Source: Terracoccus sp. 273MFTsu3.1 (lineage in GTDB: Bacteria > Actinomycetota > Actinomycetes > Actinomycetales > Dermatophilaceae). From it: a stretch of DNA of 64,000 nucleotides. The notes beneath the pieces were generated by a model. It was not told where the DNA came from, searched no databases, and saw only the letters and a program-made list of their open reading frames with translations. The position numbers and the translations under genes were made by a program. This document shows positions 8,892 to 17,518 of the stretch, one piece after another (position 1 is the stretch's first letter; the number at the start of each line of letters is the position of its first letter). Where the stretch lies: contig NZ_KB911822.1 of NCBI RefSeq assembly GCF_000383675.1, forward strand, positions 372,001 to 436,000, in the 5' to 3' direction.

Positions 8892-9655
8892 CGGACATCA
8901 GGACGCACCTGGTCGCCGGGCGGCTGACCGCCGCTCTCGTCGGTCTCGTCGGGGTGCTCCTCGCGTTCCCCATGCTCGCGCTACCGACGCACGCGATCCT
9001 CCAGAAGCCTCCGTATGCCGCCGATCCCGACGCGTCGCCGTTCCGGCTGTCCGTGTGGAGCTGGGGGCACGTCGCCGACACGACGGGCAACACCGACGGC
9101 CAGATCGACGTCGGCAGCCCGACGGGCCTGTTCATCTTCGTCGTGGCCCTTGCCGTCGGCCTCGCCGGCGTCGTCGCATATGCGTTCCGGCCCGGCACCG
9201 ACGGCCGGATCCTCGGTGTGGCGGGACTCGCGTGGGCCGGGTCCCACGTGGTCGGTGGGCTGGGGCACCGGCTGGGCGACACCCTGTCGGGCCTCTTCGA
9301 CGACGGAGACCAGCTCGTCGTCCAGACCCTGCCCGCCGGCTACCTCGAGGTGGCGTCCGCCGCGCTGCTCGTCGTGTCGCTCGGTCTCCTCGTCCTGCGA
9401 CCCCTCGTTGCGTTGGTGAGGTCGGCCGTCGTCCGCGCCGGGGCGCTCGCTCGCCGTTTGTCCGCGCGTGGCGAGACGTCCGACGCGGCCGGCACGACGG
9501 AGCCGGCCACGCCGCGTGTCGGCATCGCGACGATCCGTGACGTGCCCGGGGGCCCCGAGGTCCGGGCTGCCGGGCGGCGCGAGCACGCTGGCACGGGTGT
9601 CGGCTTCTCCGACGACCCGGCCGCCGACCCCGACCGGTTCCGGCCGCCGCGATGA
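8888..9655 (+). CDS. membrane protein of a W-x-W-G paralog cluster, member 2
   Basis: This 255-aa protein has the same plan as its neighbours: helix 1, a loop with PT and VWSWGHVADT, helices 2 and 3, a loop with PAGYLEVAS, helix 4 and a soluble tail containing RVGIATIRDVPGG and VGFSDDP. The GTG start overlaps the stop of member 1 by four bases, and its own stop overlaps the ATG of member 3. The closest family is unknown to me. Conservation of the outside W-x-W-G motif and of the cytoplasmic VGFSD motif suggests the three proteins have equivalent contacts. Confidence 0.72.
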   Translation: MTDIRTHLVAGRLTAALVGLVGVLLAFPMLALPTHAILQKPPYAADPDASPFRLSVWSWGHVADTTGNTDGQIDVGSPTGLFIFVVALAVGLAGVVAYAFRPGTDGRILGVAGLAWAGSHVVGGLGHRLGDTLSGLFDDGDQLVVQTLPAGYLEVASAALLVVSLGLLVLRPLVALVRSAVVRAGALARRLSARGETSDAAGTTEPATPRVGIATIRDVPGGPEVRAAGRREHAGTGVGFSDDPAADPDRFRPPR

Positions 9656-10419
9656 CCGGCGGACCCGTCCACGACGCCCACCCGGAGGCCGGGCCGGGAT
9701 GGCGTACGCGTGTGGCGGTGGCCTCGCTCGGCGGCGTCGGCGTGCTGCTGGCGGCGTCCACCGTCGTCTGGCCGACGAAGGTCGTCGCGGTCCGGGTCCC
9801 GGAGGTCGGCGACTTCACCAAGGGCTACGAGCAGCTGATCTGGTCGTGGGGCCGCGAGGTCGTCTACACCTCGGACGGCGTGCTCCTCGACGCGTTCTCC
9901 GGCCCCGACCCGGTCGCGCGAGCGGTGCTCCTCGTCGTCGTCCTGCTCATCGCCGCGGCCGGACTGGTCGCCCGGCTCGTCCGTGGCGGGCGACCCGGTG
10001 AGGTCGCGTCGGGGGTCGGCCTGGCTCTCGCGCTCGCGACGGTCGCGGCGTCCGTCGTGCAGCGGCTGTCGGTCGACGACCGCACGATCGGCCTGCAGCC
10101 AGGGCTCGTCGTCGTGACGACGACGGTCGGCTGGCTCGAGGTCGCGTCGGTCGTCCTGCTCGTGGCGGCGCTCGCCGGCCTCGTCGTCCCCGTGCTGCTG
10201 CCGCGCGTGGCGGACTCGGCCGCCGGCGCGGTGGCAGGCGTGGTGGCGCGGCTTCGGCAGCGCCACGCCCTCGTGGAGGCCACCCCACCGCTCGTCGCCA
10301 CCCTGATGGACCCGGGTCCGGTCGGCTCGGGGCGGGCGCCCGAGGTGGGCTTCAGCGACACGCCCTTCCCGACGCGCGCGGACGGGGGAGCGAGGCCGCC
10401 GACCGACGCCGACGGCTGA
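9652..10419 (+). CDS. membrane protein of a W-x-W-G paralog cluster, member 3
   Basis: This 255-aa protein has four helices. The outside loop starts WPTKVVAVRVPEVG and contains IWSWGREVV. The second loop has GWLEVASV, close to LEVAS of member 2. The tail ends with PEVGFSDTPFPT. The ATG overlaps the stop of member 2 (ATGA). No enzymatic motif is visible. The three coupled genes look like repeated duplication of one gene, now quite diverged, and could build one hetero-oligomer. Confidence 0.72.
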   Translation: MTGGPVHDAHPEAGPGWRTRVAVASLGGVGVLLAASTVVWPTKVVAVRVPEVGDFTKGYEQLIWSWGREVVYTSDGVLLDAFSGPDPVARAVLLVVVLLIAAAGLVARLVRGGRPGEVASGVGLALALATVAASVVQRLSVDDRTIGLQPGLVVVTTTVGWLEVASVVLLVAALAGLVVPVLLPRVADSAAGAVAGVVARLRQRHALVEATPPLVATLMDPGPVGSGRAPEVGFSDTPFPTRADGGARPPTDADG

Positions 10420-10480
10420 GGGCGGGTCGGCTGTCGGAGAACGGCCCGTGTCCGGACCCCCGAGTGTGGGTGGGCGGGCC

Positions 10481-10486
10481 TACCGT
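10481..10486 (+). promoter_or_regulatory. -10 box of the VOC gene (leaderless type)
   Basis: TACCGT begins 12 nt before the ATG at 10493, in the context CTACCGTCGGGACATG. The VOC gene therefore has its own promoter inside the cluster. Confidence 0.55.
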
Positions 10487-10492
10487 CGGGAC

Positions 10493-10900
10493 ATGGACAT
10501 GAAGCTCGAGCTGGTGGCTGTGCCCGTGACCGACGTCGACCGGGCCAAGGAGTTCTACGTCGAGAGGGTCGGTTTCGTCCTCGACCACGACCACACGGTC
10601 AGCGACGAGATCCGTTTCGTGCAGCTGACCCCGCCCGGGTCGGCCTGCTCCATCGCGATCGGCAAGGGTCTGACCGAGATCGTCCCCGGCGGCCTCGACA
10701 ACCTCCAGATGGTCGTCGCCGACGCCGACGCGATCCGGGCCGAGCTCGTCGGTCGCGGTGTCGAGGCCTCCGAGGTCGACGAGCAGCCGTGGGGACGCTT
10801 CGTCCACTTCAGCGACCCCGATGGCAACCGCTGGTCGCTGCAGGAGCTGCCCGCCTGGTCCGCCGGGGCCGGCGGCGACGGCGTCGACCCCGGGGCCTGA
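10493..10900 (+). CDS. VOC family (glyoxalase/bleomycin-resistance-like) protein
   Basis: This 135-aa protein has paired beta-alpha-beta-beta-beta modules of the vicinal oxygen chelate fold. It starts MDMKLELVAVPVTDVDRAKEFY and ends with FSDPDGNRWSLQELP, which contains the usual metal-ligand region. The likely role is a metal-dependent lyase, dioxygenase or binding protein of unknown substrate. The frame is open to 10448, but 10493 gives a standard N-terminus and fits the leaderless promoter. It sits between members 3 and 4 of the membrane family and may be a later insertion. Confidence 0.85.
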   Translation: MDMKLELVAVPVTDVDRAKEFYVERVGFVLDHDHTVSDEIRFVQLTPPGSACSIAIGKGLTEIVPGGLDNLQMVVADADAIRAELVGRGVEASEVDEQPWGRFVHFSDPDGNRWSLQELPAWSAGAGGDGVDPGA

Positions 10901-10903
10901 CGC

Positions 10904-11512
10904 GTGGTCTCGGGGGCGACAGCGCCGGTGGGTCGGCGAGCGCGGTGGGCGGTGGTCGCGCTCCTCGTGGCCGGGGCAGCGCTCGTCTCCGCGGTCATCG
11001 TCTGGCCCACCCAACGCCTGGTGAGCCAGGGCCCGGGTGGTGCCGAGCCCATCGTCGACATCTGGCTCTGGGGCCGGGCACAGGTCGTCGAACGCCTCGG
11101 GAGCACGGCCTCGATAGGTGCGACCGGGGCGTCAGCCTGGACGCTGGTCGCGCTCGTGGCCGCCGGCGTGCTGGCACTCGTCGCAGCGGTGCTGTGGCTG
11201 GCGGCCGCTCGCCGACGCGACGCCTCCGGGCCGCGGCGCGGGGTCGCGGCAGCGGTCGCGGTCCTCGCCGCGGCCGGAGTCGCGGCCAGCACGGGGCTGA
11301 CCGGGGTCGTCGAGTTCGGCTGGTTCGCCTACGGCAGCCCCACCGGTGAGCCCGCCGGTGACACGGGCCAGATCCTCGTCGACAGCACGGTCGTGGCCGC
11401 CTTCGTGCCGGTCGCGATCGGTCTGTGGATCGTCGCGCTCGTCGTGGTCGTGGTGACGACGTTCCGCGGGCGGCTCGCCCCCGGAGCGGCGGGAGTCGTG
11501 AAGCCCGCCTGA
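10904..11512 (+). CDS. membrane protein of a W-x-W-G paralog cluster, member 4
   Basis: This 202-aa protein resembles the three upstream genes: helix 1, a loop starting WPTQRLVSQ with IWLWGRAQVV, helices 2 and 3, an outside loop, then helix 4. It lacks the soluble tail and the VGFSD motif. The GTG start lies three bases after the VOC stop with no clear Shine-Dalgarno, so translation probably depends on the upstream gene. Function is unknown. Confidence 0.65.
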   Translation: MVSGATAPVGRRARWAVVALLVAGAALVSAVIVWPTQRLVSQGPGGAEPIVDIWLWGRAQVVERLGSTASIGATGASAWTLVALVAAGVLALVAAVLWLAAARRRDASGPRRGVAAAVAVLAAAGVAASTGLTGVVEFGWFAYGSPTGEPAGDTGQILVDSTVVAAFVPVAIGLWIVALVVVVVTTFRGRLAPGAAGVVKPA

Positions 11513-11545
11513 CCACGCACGCGGTGGGCTGTCGCACCTGCCGCC

Positions 11546-11551
11546 TAGGTT
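11546..11551 (+). promoter_or_regulatory. -10 box of the AAA ATPase gene (leaderless type)
   Basis: TAGGTT begins 12 nt before the ATG at 11558. Confidence 0.5.
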
Positions 11552-11557
11552 CGGGGC

Positions 11558-12944
11558 ATGCTCACCGCCGTCGCCGTGTCCGGCTACCGCTCGCTGCGCG
11601 AGGTCGTGGTGCCGCTACACGGGCTCGACGTCGTCACGGGCGCGAACGGCAGCGGCAAGTCGAGCCTCTACCGGTCGCTCCGGCTCCTCGCCGGCTGCGG
11701 TCGGGGCGACGTCATCGGCACCCTGGCCCGCGAGGGGGGGGGGGCTCCAGTCCGCGCTCTGGGCCGGCCCGGCGACCCTCGGCGGCGCCCGCGACCGGGG
11801 CCATGCCGTGCAGGGCACCCGGCGGAGGGGCCCGATCAGTCTCCGGCTCGGCTTCGCGTCCGACGACTTCGGCTACCTCGTCGACCTCGGCTTGCCGCAG
11901 CAGTCGACCGGGAGCGAGGCGGGCACCCCGTCGGCGTTCCTGCGTGACCCCGAGATCAAGCGCGAGGTCGTCTGGGCCGGACCCGTCATGCGGCCCGGTT
12001 CGGTGCTCGTGCGCCGCCGCTGGGGTGTCGTCGAGACGAGAGCCGTCGGTGGGAGCGACGACGGCTGGGCCTCGGAGTGGGGACCCGACGACGGCGATGC
12101 CGCGGAGTGGGAGTCCGATCCGGCCGAGGTGCCCGGCTCCCGAGCCGGGTCACGCGCGGCCGCCTACCGCTCGCCGGGTGGCCCCGCGGAGGCTGTCGTC
12201 CGGCGCACCGAGCGGCCGGGCTGGACCGAGCTGACCCGCTCCCTGCGACCGTGGGAGAGCATGCTGACCGAGCTCGCCGATCCCGACCGGGCCCCCGAGC
12301 TGCTCCGGGTGCGTCGGATGATCCGCGGCTGGCGCTTCTACGACGGGTTCCGCGCCGACGCCGCGGCCCCGGCCCGGACGCCCCAGGTCGGCACCCGCAC
12401 GCCCGTGCTCGCCGACGACGGACGCGACCTCGCCGCCGCGCTCCAGACGATCCGGGAGAACGGCCGGTCCGAGCTCGACCACGCCGTCGCCGACGCCTTC
12501 GACGGGGCGATCCTCGACGTCACCGTCGACGGCGGTCGCTTCGACGTGGAGCTGCACCAGCCCGGCATGCTGCGGCCGCTCGCGGGCGCTGAGCTGTCCG
12601 ACGGCACCCTGCGCTACCTGCTCCTCGTCGCGGCGCTGCTGACGCCCGACCCGCCGTCCCTCATGGTCCTCAACGAGCCCGAGACGTCGCTGCACCCCGA
12701 CCTGCTCCCGCCGCTCGCACGCCTCGTCAGGTCTGCGGCCGAGCGCAGCCAGGTCATGGTCGTCTCCCACTCCGAGGCGCTGATCCGCGAGCTCGGGGTC
12801 GTCGACCCCGACGACGACGAGGCGCCCGTGGGCCTCGGCTCACCGGCCCGCGGCATCACCCTCGTCAAGGACCTCGGCGAGACCTTCGTGCAGGGTCAGG
12901 GACTGCTCACCACCCCGGCCTGGACCTGGGGCACCCGGCGCTGA
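11558..12944 (+). pseudogene. ABC-type AAA ATPase (RecF/SMC-like), frameshifted in a G11 run
   Basis: Two frames together encode about 461 aa of a RecF-like ATPase (COG4637 type). The first frame has Walker A, GANGSGKSS near residue 28, and runs into REGGG. The second resumes with LQSALWAGPATLGG and carries the signature-like SDGTLRYLLL region, Walker B MVLNEPETSLHPDL and the switch VVSHSEAL. The break is in a run of eleven G at 11734-11744, and removing one G restores a continuous, family-like reading. It may be a sequencing error, a true mutation or a slippage switch. Such proteins are often called predicted ATPases, and no partner gene is adjacent. Confidence 0.8.
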
Positions 12945-12996
12945 CCGCGCCGGCGAGCGGGCCCCGGGCACACGGCATACGCCCTCTCGCGACGGC

Positions 12997-13380
12997 TCAG
13001 GAGGCGACGTGGTCGGCCCGGTGGTCCGAGGGCTGCCCCGGGTCCAGGGGGCCGGGGCAGCGCCGGATCCGGGCGGTCGCGAAGGTCGTCCACGCAGCCG
13101 TGACCAGGAGGTAGCAGGCAAAGGCGCCGACGAGCCAGCCGATCGGGTCGTAGATGCCGCGGGCGGCCTGGTAGGCGAAGCAGGCCGCCATCAGGACCTG
13201 AGGGACGGCCAGGGCGGGGTAGCGCTCGGCCCAGTCGAGTGCCGTGCGCCACGTCGCACGATCCGTCCGGGGTCGTTGTCCCTTCACGACCGCGAGCACC
13301 AGATCGTGCCGGGTCCGTCGCGGCAGCGACCGCCAGGCCTTGCTCACGGCCCACGCGCTGGCACGGTCCGGTGTTCCCAT
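12997..13380 (-). CDS. small two-helix membrane protein, unknown
   Basis: This is a 127-aa protein. After a basic N-terminal region (SKAWRSLPRRTRHDLVLAVVKGQ) it has two predicted helices, roughly PALAVPQVLMAACFAYQAARGI and GWLVGAFACYLLVTAAWTTFA, and a hydrophilic tail. The frame is open to 13455. The ATG at 13380 is preferred because it has a G-rich site upstream. I do not recognise a family. It converges with the ATPase gene. Confidence 0.55.
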   Translation of the reverse strand: MGTPDRASAWAVSKAWRSLPRRTRHDLVLAVVKGQRPRTDRATWRTALDWAERYPALAVPQVLMAACFAYQAARGIYDPIGWLVGAFACYLLVTAAWTTFATARIRRCPGPLDPGQPSDHRADHVAS

Positions 13381-13613
13381 GCTTGCCCCCGTCGTCAGTG
13401 TCGGGCCATCGTCGCACGTGCGATCCCGGCAGAGGGGGGCATCGTCGTCCCGCATTGTGAGATTCGCAGGGCTCTCCGGTAAGTTCCGGGTCGAGGACCA
13501 AGCACGTGTCCGTCGTCACGAACGGCGGCCCTGCGCCCCCAGAAGCCGACGAGCGGGTGACCCCCGTTTGCGGGCCGAACGAGTAGGCCGGTCTCACCGG
13601 CGAAGGAGCCCCA

Positions 13614-14768
13614 GTGAGCGACAAGGTTGTCGCCGAGCTGCAGGAGCCGACCCCCGCGGTCGGCGACGGTGGCCCGGACATGATCCAGCTGCTGACCCCC
13701 GAGGGTCAGCGCGTGTCCCATCCCGACTACGACAAGTACGTCGCGGACCTGACGCCCGAGGACCTGCGGAGCTTCTACCGCGACCTCGTCCTCATCCGTC
13801 GGCTCGACGCCGAGGGCTACGCGCTCCAGCGCCAGGGTGAGCTCGGCCTGTGGCCCAGCCTGCTCGGCCAGGAGGCCGCCCAGGTCGGCTCCGGTCGTGC
13901 GCTCAAGCCGCACGACTTCGTCTTCCCGACCTACCGCGAGCACGGCGTCGGCTTCGTCCGTGGCATGGACCCGCAGAGCTCGCTGCAGCTCTTCCGCGGC
14001 GTCAGCCAGGGCGGCTGGGACCCGCAGGAGAACAACTTCCACCTCTACACGATCGTCATCGGAGCCCAGGCGCTGCACGCCACCGGCTACGCGATGGGCG
14101 TGCGGATGGACGGCAACGTCGGCACCGGCGACCCCGACCGCGACACCGCGGTGATCTGCTACTTCGGCGACGGCGCCTCCTCGCAGGGTGACGTCAACGA
14201 GGCGTTCGTCTACGCGGCGAGCTTCGACGCGCCGGTCGTCTTCTTCTGCCAGAACAACCAGTGGGCCATCTCCGAGCCGGTCGAGAAGCAGACACGCATC
14301 CCGCTCTTCCAGCGCGCCCGCGGCTTCGGTTTCCCCGGCGTCCGCGTCGACGGCAACGACATCCTGGCCACGTATGCCGTGACGCAGCACTGCCTCGACG
14401 AGGCCCGCAACGGCAACGGCCCGCTCCTCATCGAGGCCTACACGTACCGCATGGGTGCGCACACGACGGCCGACGACCCGACGAAGTACCGCGTCTCGGC
14501 GGAGGTCGAGGAGTGGAAGTTCCGCGACCCGATCCTGCGCCTCAAGACCCTCCTCGCGCACGAGGGCATGGCCGACGAGGCCTTCTTCGCCCGGATCGAC
14601 GAGGAGGCCGACCAGTTCGCCGCCGAGCTGCGCGAGGGCTGCGTCACGATGGAGACGATGGCCGGCGAGACGATGTGGGACCACGTCTACGCCGAGGACC
14701 ACCCCGTCATGGAGGCGGAGCGTGCCGCCTACCTCGCCTACAAGGCGAGCTTCGAGGAGGCGAACTGA
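13614..14768 (+). CDS. pdhA: 2-oxoacid (pyruvate or branched-chain) dehydrogenase E1 alpha
   Basis: This 384-aa thiamine diphosphate enzyme decarboxylates a 2-oxoacid together with E1 beta. The ThDP motif runs from GDGASSQGDVNEAF to CQNNQWAIS (GDG...NN). The phosphorylation-loop region RMGAHTTADDPTKYR is typical of the alpha subunits of both PDH and branched-chain complexes. Start GTG 13614 has a GAAGGAG site. The stop overlaps the E1 beta ATG by one base. Substrate is uncertain: in mycobacteria the closest style of operon is branched-chain specific, so bkdA is an equally fair name. Confidence 0.92.
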   Translation: MSDKVVAELQEPTPAVGDGGPDMIQLLTPEGQRVSHPDYDKYVADLTPEDLRSFYRDLVLIRRLDAEGYALQRQGELGLWPSLLGQEAAQVGSGRALKPHDFVFPTYREHGVGFVRGMDPQSSLQLFRGVSQGGWDPQENNFHLYTIVIGAQALHATGYAMGVRMDGNVGTGDPDRDTAVICYFGDGASSQGDVNEAFVYAASFDAPVVFFCQNNQWAISEPVEKQTRIPLFQRARGFGFPGVRVDGNDILATYAVTQHCLDEARNGNGPLLIEAYTYRMGAHTTADDPTKYRVSAEVEEWKFRDPILRLKTLLAHEGMADEAFFARIDEEADQFAAELREGCVTMETMAGETMWDHVYAEDHPVMEAERAAYLAYKASFEEAN

Positions 14769-15760
14769 TGGCCGGCCAGCTCGAGAAGGTCACGCTCGGC
14801 AAGAGCATCACCAACGGCCTGCGCAAGGCCATGGAGGCCGACCCCAAGGTCGTGCTCATCGGTGAGGACATCGGCAAGCTCGGTGGCGTCTTCCGCATCA
14901 CCGAGGGCCTGCAGAAGGACTTCGGCGAGGACCGCGTCATCGACAGCCCGCTCGCCGAGTCCGGCATCGTCGGCACGGCGGTCGGCATGGCGCTGCGCGG
15001 CTACCGCCCCGTCTGCGAGATCCAGTTCGACGGCTTCGTCTACCCGGCCTTCGACCAGATCGTCAGCCAGGTCGCCAAGATGCACGCCCGCGCCCTCGGT
15101 GCGGTCAAGATCCCGATGGTCATCCGCATCCCGTTCGGCGGCGGCATCGGCAGCCCGGAGCACCACTCCGAGAGCCCCGAGGCCTACTTCGCCCACACCG
15201 CGGGCCTGCGGGTCGTGGCGTGCAGCAACCCCGAGGACGCCCACTGGATGATCCAGCAGGCCGTCGCCTGCGACGACCCGGTGATCTTCTTCGAGCCGAA
15301 GCGCCGCTACCACGACCGGGCCGAGTACGACACGACGGCGACCACGGCGCCGCGCGGCCTCTTCGAGGCCAACGTGCTCCGTGAGGGCACCGACGTGACC
15401 CTGCTCGGCTACGGGCCCGTCGTCAAGACGATGCTCGAGTCGGCCGACGCCGCGGAGGCCGAGGGCACGAGCATCGAGGTCATCGACCTCCGCTCGCTCT
15501 CGCCGCTGCCGATCGACACCATCGTCGAGTCGGTGCGCAAGACGGGTCGTCTCGTCGTCGTGCAGGAGGCGAGCAGCTTCCTCGGCATGGCGTCGGAGAT
15601 CTCGGCGCAGGTCACGGAGCAGTGCTTCTACGAGCTCGAGGCCCCGGTCGTGCGCGTCGCCGGCGCGAACATCCCCTACCCGCCGAGCCGGATGGAGGAG
15701 GAGTTCCTCCCCGACCTCGACCGCATCCTCGACGGCGTCGACCGCGCGCTCGCGTACTGA
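14768..15760 (+). CDS. pdhB: 2-oxoacid dehydrogenase E1 beta
   Basis: This 330-aa beta subunit of the heterotetrameric E1 forms the ThDP active site with E1 alpha. Family features are GEDIGKLGGVFRIT, the DSPLAESGIVGTAVGMALRG block, FGGGIGSPEHHSES with the conserved histidine, and the C-terminal transketolase-like SLSPLPIDTIVESVRKTGRLVVVQE. The start is fixed by the one-base overlap with the E1 alpha stop. Confidence 0.93.
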   Translation: MAGQLEKVTLGKSITNGLRKAMEADPKVVLIGEDIGKLGGVFRITEGLQKDFGEDRVIDSPLAESGIVGTAVGMALRGYRPVCEIQFDGFVYPAFDQIVSQVAKMHARALGAVKIPMVIRIPFGGGIGSPEHHSESPEAYFAHTAGLRVVACSNPEDAHWMIQQAVACDDPVIFFEPKRRYHDRAEYDTTATTAPRGLFEANVLREGTDVTLLGYGPVVKTMLESADAAEAEGTSIEVIDLRSLSPLPIDTIVESVRKTGRLVVVQEASSFLGMASEISAQVTEQCFYELEAPVVRVAGANIPYPPSRMEEEFLPDLDRILDGVDRALAY

Positions 15761-15775
15761 GAAGGGCTGCGACAC

Positions 15776-17230
15776 ATGGCAATCAAGACGTTCAACCTGC
15801 CCGACCCCGGTGAGGGGCTCGTCGAGGCCGAGATCGTGGAGTGGAAGGTGTCGCCCGGCGACACCGTCAAGGTCAACGACATGGTCCTCGAGATCGAGAC
15901 CGCCAAGTCGCTCGTCGAGCTGCCCATCCCGTGGGCCGGCACCGTCAAGGAGCTGCTCGTCGAGGTCGGCCAGACCATCGACGTCGGCACGCCGATCATC
16001 TCGATCGACGACGGCAAGGGTGGCGACGACGCTCCCGCCGCCGTGCCGTCGATCCCGGGCGAGAAGGCCGCTCCGGCCGAGGGCGCCGCCGGTTCCGAGG
16101 CGATCCTCGTCGGCTACGGCGCCAAGGCCGGCGCCACGGCTCGTCGTGCCCGCAAGGGCATGGCCGCCGCACCGGTCGCCGCGGCGCCGACCGAGACCGA
16201 GCAGGTCGCGGCTGCCGCACCCGTCCCCGAGTCGGCCGCGCCGGCTCCCCGGGTCGAGTCGCCGGCCCCCGCCGTCCCGATCGCGGCCGCTGCCGGTGGC
16301 CGTCCCAAGGCGAAGCCGCCGGTCCGCAAGCTCGCCAAGGACCTCGGCATCGACCTCGCGTCCGTGACACCGACCGGGGCCGACGGCATCATCACGCGCG
16401 ACGACGTGACGAACCACGCGAGCGGCGCCGCCGTGAACGGCGTTGCAGCACAAGCTGACTCCGCCGTCGGCGTGGCCGCCCCGGCCATCGCGCGTATGCC
16501 GTTCGGTGCGGGTGAGCGCGAGACGCGCACACCGATCAAGGGCGTCCGCAAGATGACGGCGCAGGCGATGGTCGGATCGGCCTTCACCGCGCCGCACGTC
16601 ACCGAGTGGATCACCATCGACGTGACGAAGACGATGGAGCTCGTCGATCGCCTCAAGGGCAGCCGCGAGTTCACGGATGTCAAGGTCACGCCGCTGCTCG
16701 TGCTCGCCAAGGCGCTCGTCCTCGCGGTCAAGCGCAACCCGGGCATGAACGCGACGTGGGACGAGGCCGCCCAGGAGATCGTCCAGAAGAACTACGTCAA
16801 CCTCGGCATCGCCGCGGCGACCCCGCGGGGCCTCATCGTCCCGAACATCAAGGACGCCCACGCCATGACGATGCTCGAGCTGGCGCAGGCCATCGGCCAG
16901 CTCACGGCCACGGCTCGCGAGGGGCGCACCCAGCCGGCCGAGATGTCGGGCGGCACGTTGACGATCACCAACGTCGGCGTCTTCGGCGTCGACAGCGGCA
17001 CCCCGATCATCAACCCGGGGGAGTCGGCGATCGTGTGCTTCGGCGCGATCCGCAAGCAGCCGTGGGTCGTCACCGATGCCGACGGCAACGACGAGATCGC
17101 GATCCGCCACGTCACGCAGCTCGCGGTGAGCTTCGACCACCGTCTCATCGACGGCGAGCTCGGGAGCCGCTTCCTGTCCGACCTGGCAGCCATCCTCGCC
17201 GACCCGGCCCAGGCTCTCGTCTGGGGCTGA
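15776..17230 (+). CDS. pdhC: dihydrolipoamide acyltransferase, E2 component
   Basis: This 484-aa core enzyme transfers the acyl group from lipoyl-lysine to CoA. Domains in order: a lipoyl domain with the EIETAKSLVELP lysine loop (about 35-47), an Ala/Pro-rich linker, a peripheral-subunit-binding domain (KPPVRKLAKDLGIDLASVTPTGADGIITRDDV), a second linker and the catalytic domain, which ends with the active-site SFDHRLIDGELG. An AAGGG site precedes the start. No E3 (lipoamide dehydrogenase) gene follows, so the complex must use one encoded elsewhere. Confidence 0.93.
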   Translation: MAIKTFNLPDPGEGLVEAEIVEWKVSPGDTVKVNDMVLEIETAKSLVELPIPWAGTVKELLVEVGQTIDVGTPIISIDDGKGGDDAPAAVPSIPGEKAAPAEGAAGSEAILVGYGAKAGATARRARKGMAAAPVAAAPTETEQVAAAAPVPESAAPAPRVESPAPAVPIAAAAGGRPKAKPPVRKLAKDLGIDLASVTPTGADGIITRDDVTNHASGAAVNGVAAQADSAVGVAAPAIARMPFGAGERETRTPIKGVRKMTAQAMVGSAFTAPHVTEWITIDVTKTMELVDRLKGSREFTDVKVTPLLVLAKALVLAVKRNPGMNATWDEAAQEIVQKNYVNLGIAAATPRGLIVPNIKDAHAMTMLELAQAIGQLTATAREGRTQPAEMSGGTLTITNVGVFGVDSGTPIINPGESAIVCFGAIRKQPWVVTDADGNDEIAIRHVTQLAVSFDHRLIDGELGSRFLSDLAAILADPAQALVWG

Positions 17231-17242
17231 CCGCGCGCACCT

Positions 17243-17278
17243 CGAAGGGCCGGCTCTCGCACGAGAGCCGGCCCTTCG
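17243..17278. terminator. terminator of the E1-E2 operon
   Basis: CGAAGGGCCGGCTCTCG and its exact complement form a 17-bp stem with a minimal loop, 12 nt after the E2 stop. Confidence 0.8.
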
Positions 17279-17332
17279 CCGTTCCGCCCCGACGGCGACG
17301 CCCCGGTACGGACCACGGTCGGATCGGGACAC

Positions 17333-17350
17333 ACCCCCACGATTGGGGGT
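17333..17350. promoter_or_regulatory. perfect inverted repeat, candidate operator
   Basis: ACCCCCA-CGAT-TGGGGGT is a perfect 7-bp inverted repeat upstream of the response regulator. It resembles the C-run/G-run layout of CsoR-type copper operators, but no CsoR gene is in the window, so the regulator is a guess. An octamer GTATGCCG overlaps its right end. Confidence 0.35.
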
Positions 17351-17449
17351 ATGCCGACCCCACGGGTGGCGCGTGCGCCACGCCGCACGCCGCGCCACGA
17401 TGGTGGACGTCCCGATCGAGCGATCGCACGTGAGCAGTGGAGGTCCGTC

Positions 17450-17518
17450 ATGGGTGGGCAGCACGTGCACGGACCGGACCCTAGGTGTGCCCGAGCAGGA
17501 CGGGGGCCCCGCCGGTGA
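17450..17518 (+). CDS. possible 22-aa leader peptide coupled to the response regulator
   Basis: ATG 17450 has the best Shine-Dalgarno of this stretch (GGAGG, 6 nt away). It opens a 22-codon frame (MGGQHVHGPDPRC...) whose TGA overlaps the GTG start of the response regulator. The peptide itself looks unconstrained. Its likely role, if real, is to deliver ribosomes to the downstream start by coupling. Confidence 0.35.
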   Translation: MGGQHVHGPDPRCARAGRGPRR

